From Methylobacterium sp. PvR107 (GTDB lineage Bacteria; Pseudomonadota; Alphaproteobacteria; Rhizobiales; Beijerinckiaceae), in contig NZ_JAFIBW010000001.1 in assembly GCF_017833295.1 (NCBI RefSeq), forward strand, positions 1,364,001-1,428,000: 64,000 nucleotides of DNA. The letters run 5' to 3'. Positions 61,002-64,000 of the stretch are shown here, piece by piece. The notes under the pieces are model-generated. The model saw nothing but the letters and a program-made list of their open reading frames with translations. It was not told where the DNA came from and ran no database searches. Within the stretch, counting starts at the first letter, position 1. The number at the start of each line of letters is the position of its first letter. A program made the position numbers and the translations under genes.

Positions 61002-61693
61002 GCGGCCTGCCCGTAGAACGGGATCAGGGCCGCTTCGTCGAGGTCTCGGGCGGGCGCGTCGAGGACGATGCGCCCGGCGTCGAGGACCACGATCCGGTCG
61101 GTATGCGCGAGCGCCAGGGCGATGTCGTGGAGCGCCAGCACCAGGGTCCGGTGGCGCACGGCCAGCCGCTCCAGGACGAGGCCGCCCTGGGTGCGGTCCA
61201 GGGCCGAGACCGGCTCGTCCCCGATCAGGATCGGGCGCCCGTTGTAGAGCGCGCGCGCCACGGATACGCGCTGCTGCTGGCCGCCGGACAGGGCGCCGGC
61301 CTTGGCGCGGAGCTCGCCGGACAGGCCGACCTCCCCGAGGATGCCCCGGATCTCGGACAGGTCGGCGCGGGCCGGAAACGCCAGGGTGCGCAGATTGTGC
61401 AGGGTCGAGCGCTGGTCGAGCCGGCCCATGTAGACGTTGTGGAAGACCGACAGGGTCCGCACCAGGGCTGCCGCCTGCGGGATCAGCGCCACGCGGGCGC
61501 GCGCCTGGGCGTGGATGAGCCCGAGCAGGGTGGACTTCCCCGCCCCCGAGCGTCCCATCAGGGCGACGCGTTCCCCGGCGCGGATGGTCAGGTCGACCCC
61601 GAACAGGACCGGCTTGCCGTCATAGGCCGCCCGGGCGCCCGACAGCACGATCTCCGCTTCGGGCGGGGTGAGGGTCACGGCGCCGCGGGCCAC
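60998..61693 (-). CDS. PhnC-type ABC ATPase
   Basis: 231 aa from a GTG at 61693, directly after the binding-protein gene. Walker A GRSGAGKSTLL, Q-loop region LIPQAAALVRTLSVFHNVYM (PhnC-like), signature LSGGQQQR, Walker B LIGDEPVSALDR and the H-loop His in LALHDIALAL. Shorter than most PhnC because of a trimmed helical segment. Stop overlaps the fused permease start. Confidence 0.9.
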   Translation of the reverse strand: MARGAVTLTPPEAEIVLSGARAAYDGKPVLFGVDLTIRAGERVALMGRSGAGKSTLLGLIHAQARARVALIPQAAALVRTLSVFHNVYMGRLDQRSTLHNLRTLAFPARADLSEIRGILGEVGLSGELRAKAGALSGGQQQRVSVARALYNGRPILIGDEPVSALDRTQGGLVLERLAVRHRTLVLALHDIALALAHTDRIVVLDAGRIVLDAPARDLDEAALIPFYGQAA

Positions 61694-62581
61694 CTAGTCC
61701 AGCAGGCCCGTGGCTTTCGCCACGCGCTCCACCGGTTCGTAGGCGGCGTTGGTCACCGGGATGAATTTCGAGCGGGCGAAGGGCGCCAGTATGGCCGGAT
61801 CGGATATGCCGATCAGGGCCGCCTTCAGCTTCTCCGTGAAGCCCGCGCCGTAGATCGCGTCGACGTCGCCGCGCACGGTCCACTGGTAATCGGGGAAGGG
61901 CGGGCTCTCCCAGATCACCCCGACGTCCGTCTGATCGACCTTGCCGGCCTTGCTGTCGAGATCCCAGACCGAGTAGTCGACCGCCCCGACCTCGAAGGCC
62001 CCGGACTGGACCAGCTGGATCGTGCGGCTGTGGTCCCCGGAGAAGCCGACCCGGGCGAACACCTCGTCGGGCGTCTTGCCCGGGAACGCCTCGCGGATGA
62101 AGTATTCCGGCATCAGGCGGCCCGAGGTTGAGGCGCGCGAGCCGAACGTGAATGTCTTGCCGGCGATCGCCTTAGGGAAGTTGGCCGATTTCGTCAGGCC
62201 GGTCTTCGTGTTGGCGATGAGGTAGGTCTTGAAGGCGGCGTCCTCCGCGCCTTGCGCGATCGCTTGCGCGCCGGGGGCGGCCTTGCGCGCCTGCACTCCG
62301 GTGAAGCCGCCGAACCAGGCGAGCTGGACCTGGCCGTTGGTGAAGGCCGTCACCGCCGCCGGGTAGTTTTTCACCGGGATGTATTTGACGGGCACGCCCA
62401 GCTTGCCTTCGAGATAGGTCGCCACCTTGCCGAAGCGCTCCACGAGGCGACTCTCGTCCTGGTCGGGAATGCCGGTGAAGACGAAGGTCGGCTTGGCGCT
62501 CTCCTGCGCGCCCGCAGGTCCGGACGCGACAAGGCATCCCAGTCCCATCAGCAGCGCCCCGCTCAAAGTCCGTCTCAGCAT
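61694..62581 (-). CDS. PhnD-like periplasmic binding protein (putative selenate/phosphonate type)
   Basis: 295 aa from ATG 62581. A signal peptide (RRTLSGALLMGLGCLVASG, cleaved after AGA) is followed by FVFTGIPDQDESRLVERFGK, VPVKNYPAAVTAFTNGQVQL and AWFGGFTGVQARKAAPGAQA. That pattern is close to the TIGR04553-like putative selenate-binding proteins within the PhnD family. Ligand not proven; phosphonate, selenate or phosphite are options. It heads the importer operon and is divergent from the second radical SAM gene. Confidence 0.82.
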   Translation of the reverse strand: MLRRTLSGALLMGLGCLVASGPAGAQESAKPTFVFTGIPDQDESRLVERFGKVATYLEGKLGVPVKYIPVKNYPAAVTAFTNGQVQLAWFGGFTGVQARKAAPGAQAIAQGAEDAAFKTYLIANTKTGLTKSANFPKAIAGKTFTFGSRASTSGRLMPEYFIREAFPGKTPDEVFARVGFSGDHSRTIQLVQSGAFEVGAVDYSVWDLDSKAGKVDQTDVGVIWESPPFPDYQWTVRGDVDAIYGAGFTEKLKAALIGISDPAILAPFARSKFIPVTNAAYEPVERVAKATGLLD

Positions 62582-62921
62582 CGTCGCCCCCAGCACCCTG
62601 TCCAGATGCTCTAACACCCCCAAGCGGAGGCGGATGTCCAATCAATTGACGACTGTCGCCGCCGCGGGGTCACTGCGCCGGGCGAACCCCTGTTGACGAC
62701 GGGAGTTCGCGGGCCGGTGCCGGGCGGTTACGAGCCGCGCCGCTCGCGCCGGGCTGCCGAGGCGCCAGAAGGTCCCAGTATTGGATCGCGCCGGAGACGC
62801 GAGGGGCCGCCGAAGATGTGATGTTACCGCGACGCGTCTCCGTGCGAAGGAGGAGAAAACGCCGCGCGCCACGATGCCGATTATCGTGAGACGTCACGCC
62901 GGATCGCGTCAGAGGATTTCC
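62582..62921. other. Divergent intergenic region between the importer and the radical SAM gene
   Basis: 340 nt that should carry promoters for both divergent genes. No palindromic operator stands out to me. Longer in-frame starts for the radical SAM gene lie here but have no family match. Confidence 0.4.
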
Positions 62922-63998
62922 ATGGCTTCGACGTCGCAGACGTCCGCGCTTCCGATGCCGGCCCCCGCCGACCCGGCCCGGTCCTTCTCGCTCGGGATTG
63001 GGCTGACCAACGAGTGCAACCTCGCCTGCAGCTTCTGCTACCGCGATCCGGACCGGCTGGACCGGCTCGGGCCCGATCAGGTTCGGGCCGTCCTCGACAG
63101 CCTGCCGGTGCGCTCGGTCAATCTGGGCACCGGCGAAAACGGGATGCATCCGCAATTCCCGCGGCTCCTCGACATGCTGCGGGCCGAGCCGATCAAGCTC
63201 ACGATCACGTCGAACGGGCATTCGATTGCGGTGATCGACGATGTGGCGGTGCAGGCCTTCGCCGACGTGGAATTCTCCATCGACTATCCGACCCGGGACG
63301 AGCAGGACGCGCAGCGCGGCGCCGGCAATTGGGACTTGGTGATGGCGCAGGCCGCCCGCTGCAAGGCCCTCGGCGTCGGCGTCACCTTCATCGCGGTGAT
63401 GATGCGGACCAACTTCGACCGGCTGCACGAGATCGCTGCCATCGCCCAAAGCTTTGAGGCGCCCCTGCGCATCAACGTCTACCAAGCGGTGCGCACCGAC
63501 GCCTTCGCGCTCACCTACGATGAGTACTGGGGCGGGTTCGCGCGGCTCTTCGCTGAGACCGACGTGATCGCCATCGGCGAGCCCCTGGTCCGGGCCATGG
63601 CCGGCCTGCCGGCGCGCAAGGGCGGCTGCGGGGTCGGCACGGTGCGGGTGACACCCCGGGCCACGGTGCAACCCTGTGTCTACTGGAGCGGCACCGGGCA
63701 GAGCCTCGACACCCTGCGCGAAGCCGGCAGCGGGATCGTCGAGACCGCCCCCTTCGCGGCGGTCCGCGCCTTGCCGGAGCCCTGCCGGGGATGCGCGCAC
63801 GAGGCGTCCTGCCATGGCGGCTGCGCCGGGCGTCGGCGGCTGATGGATCGGCTCGATCAGGTGGATCCGTACTGTCCGATCGTGCGCGGCGAGTCCCGCC
63901 CCCTGGCGATCACCATGGCGCCGGCCCGCGACCTGCCGAAGCTCGAGAGCGCGTGCACGACCATCGTCCAGGCGCGCGTCCGGGACGTCCGTGGCTGA
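62922..63998 (+). CDS. Radical SAM/SPASM enzyme
   Basis: 358 aa from ATG 62922 (GAGG 7 nt ahead). Radical SAM cysteines in TNECNLACSFCYRD (Cys32, Cys36, Cys39), TSNGHSIAVIDDVAVQ as the usual second-strand region, and a Cys-rich end: GGCGVGTVRVTP, QPCVYW, EPCRGCAHEASCHGGCAGRR and DPYCP, a SPASM-type auxiliary cluster. It resembles peptide- or small-molecule-modifying enzymes, and is different from the radical SAM at 56938. A GTG at 63991 overlaps the stop and probably starts the next gene outside the window. Divergent from a PhnD-type importer. Confidence 0.88.
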   Translation: MASTSQTSALPMPAPADPARSFSLGIGLTNECNLACSFCYRDPDRLDRLGPDQVRAVLDSLPVRSVNLGTGENGMHPQFPRLLDMLRAEPIKLTITSNGHSIAVIDDVAVQAFADVEFSIDYPTRDEQDAQRGAGNWDLVMAQAARCKALGVGVTFIAVMMRTNFDRLHEIAAIAQSFEAPLRINVYQAVRTDAFALTYDEYWGGFARLFAETDVIAIGEPLVRAMAGLPARKGGCGVGTVRVTPRATVQPCVYWSGTGQSLDTLREAGSGIVETAPFAAVRALPEPCRGCAHEASCHGGCAGRRRLMDRLDQVDPYCPIVRGESRPLAITMAPARDLPKLESACTTIVQARVRDVRG

Positions 63999-64000
63999 CG

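Noticed and set aside
61694..62581. Calling the importer a phosphonate system (phnCDE) by name
   Set aside because: No C-P lyase or phosphonatase genes are near, and the binding protein looks closer to putative selenate types; the ligand is left open.
1..64000. CRISPR arrays, rRNA and tRNA genes
   Set aside because: No regular direct repeats with spacers, and no rRNA or cloverleaf-like segments with CCA-type ends were recognised by eye.

Overview
The window is high-GC alphaproteobacterial DNA. A Methylobacterium-type (Rhizobiales) host is the best guess. The reasons are the long porin with a Rhizobiales-style N-terminus (mature protein begins ADLPVKK), a full RsbR/S/T stress-signalling module, a carotenoid oxygenase, a tyrosine integrase of a type common in this group, and dense operons with 4-nt start/stop overlaps. 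The genus is an inference from protein style, not from a search.

Layout. 1-4.5 kb (minus): stressosome operon RsbR, RsbS, RsbT, an RsbT/RsbX fusion and a hybrid histidine kinase cut by the window edge. 4.9-8.9 kb: a MarR regulator divergent from a tautomerase, a PanE-like reductase and a MATE pump. 9.5-15.4 kb: a NitT/TauT-type ABC importer, an amidohydrolase and two Asp/Glu-racemase-fold enzymes with missing cysteines, probably uptake and breakdown of an unknown N-containing compound. 15.4-20.3 kb: accessory region with a decayed ABC substrate-binding gene, a lower-GC operon of three coiled-coil proteins and an internally deleted IS3-family element. 20.4-25.6 kb: a membrane histidine kinase, then small secreted or membrane proteins (including a phospholipase A2-like protein), a globin and a frameshifted DUF4892-like gene. 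26.3-31.2 kb: a bicupin oxalate decarboxylase-like enzyme with an altered lid, a major porin with a clear terminator, and a fragment of NAD(P)H-hydrate dehydratase. 31.2-42.1 kb: a glycosyltransferase island on both strands, centred on a sucrose-phosphate synthase/phosphatase fusion with repeated sites in the divergent promoter. 42.2-49.9 kb: a frameshifted methyltransferase, an XRE-cupin regulator divergent from a polar amino-acid ABC importer and an FAD amine oxidase, an integrase pseudogene, a DUF1349 protein, and a small ORF with an in-frame stop. 50-53.8 kb: a sulfite oxidase-like molybdoenzyme, a carotenoid oxygenase and a methyltransferase. 54.9-64 kb: a forward operon (DUF2064 transferase, GT-C membrane transferase, radical SAM/SPASM enzyme, GT2) converging on a PhnDCE-type ABC operon with a DoxD-like protein, then a second radical SAM/SPASM gene diverging from that importer.

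The most likely places for undescribed biology are the two-radical-SAM/glycosyltransferase/oxyanion-ABC cluster (54.9-64 kb), the sucrose-glycosyltransferase island (31.2-42.1 kb), the coiled-coil trio (16.3-18.9 kb) and the cysteine-less racemase-fold enzyme at 13.9 kb. Gene remnants are frequent in the gaps between operons, and a degenerate repeat recurs in several non-coding stretches. No rRNA, tRNA or CRISPR array was recognised.
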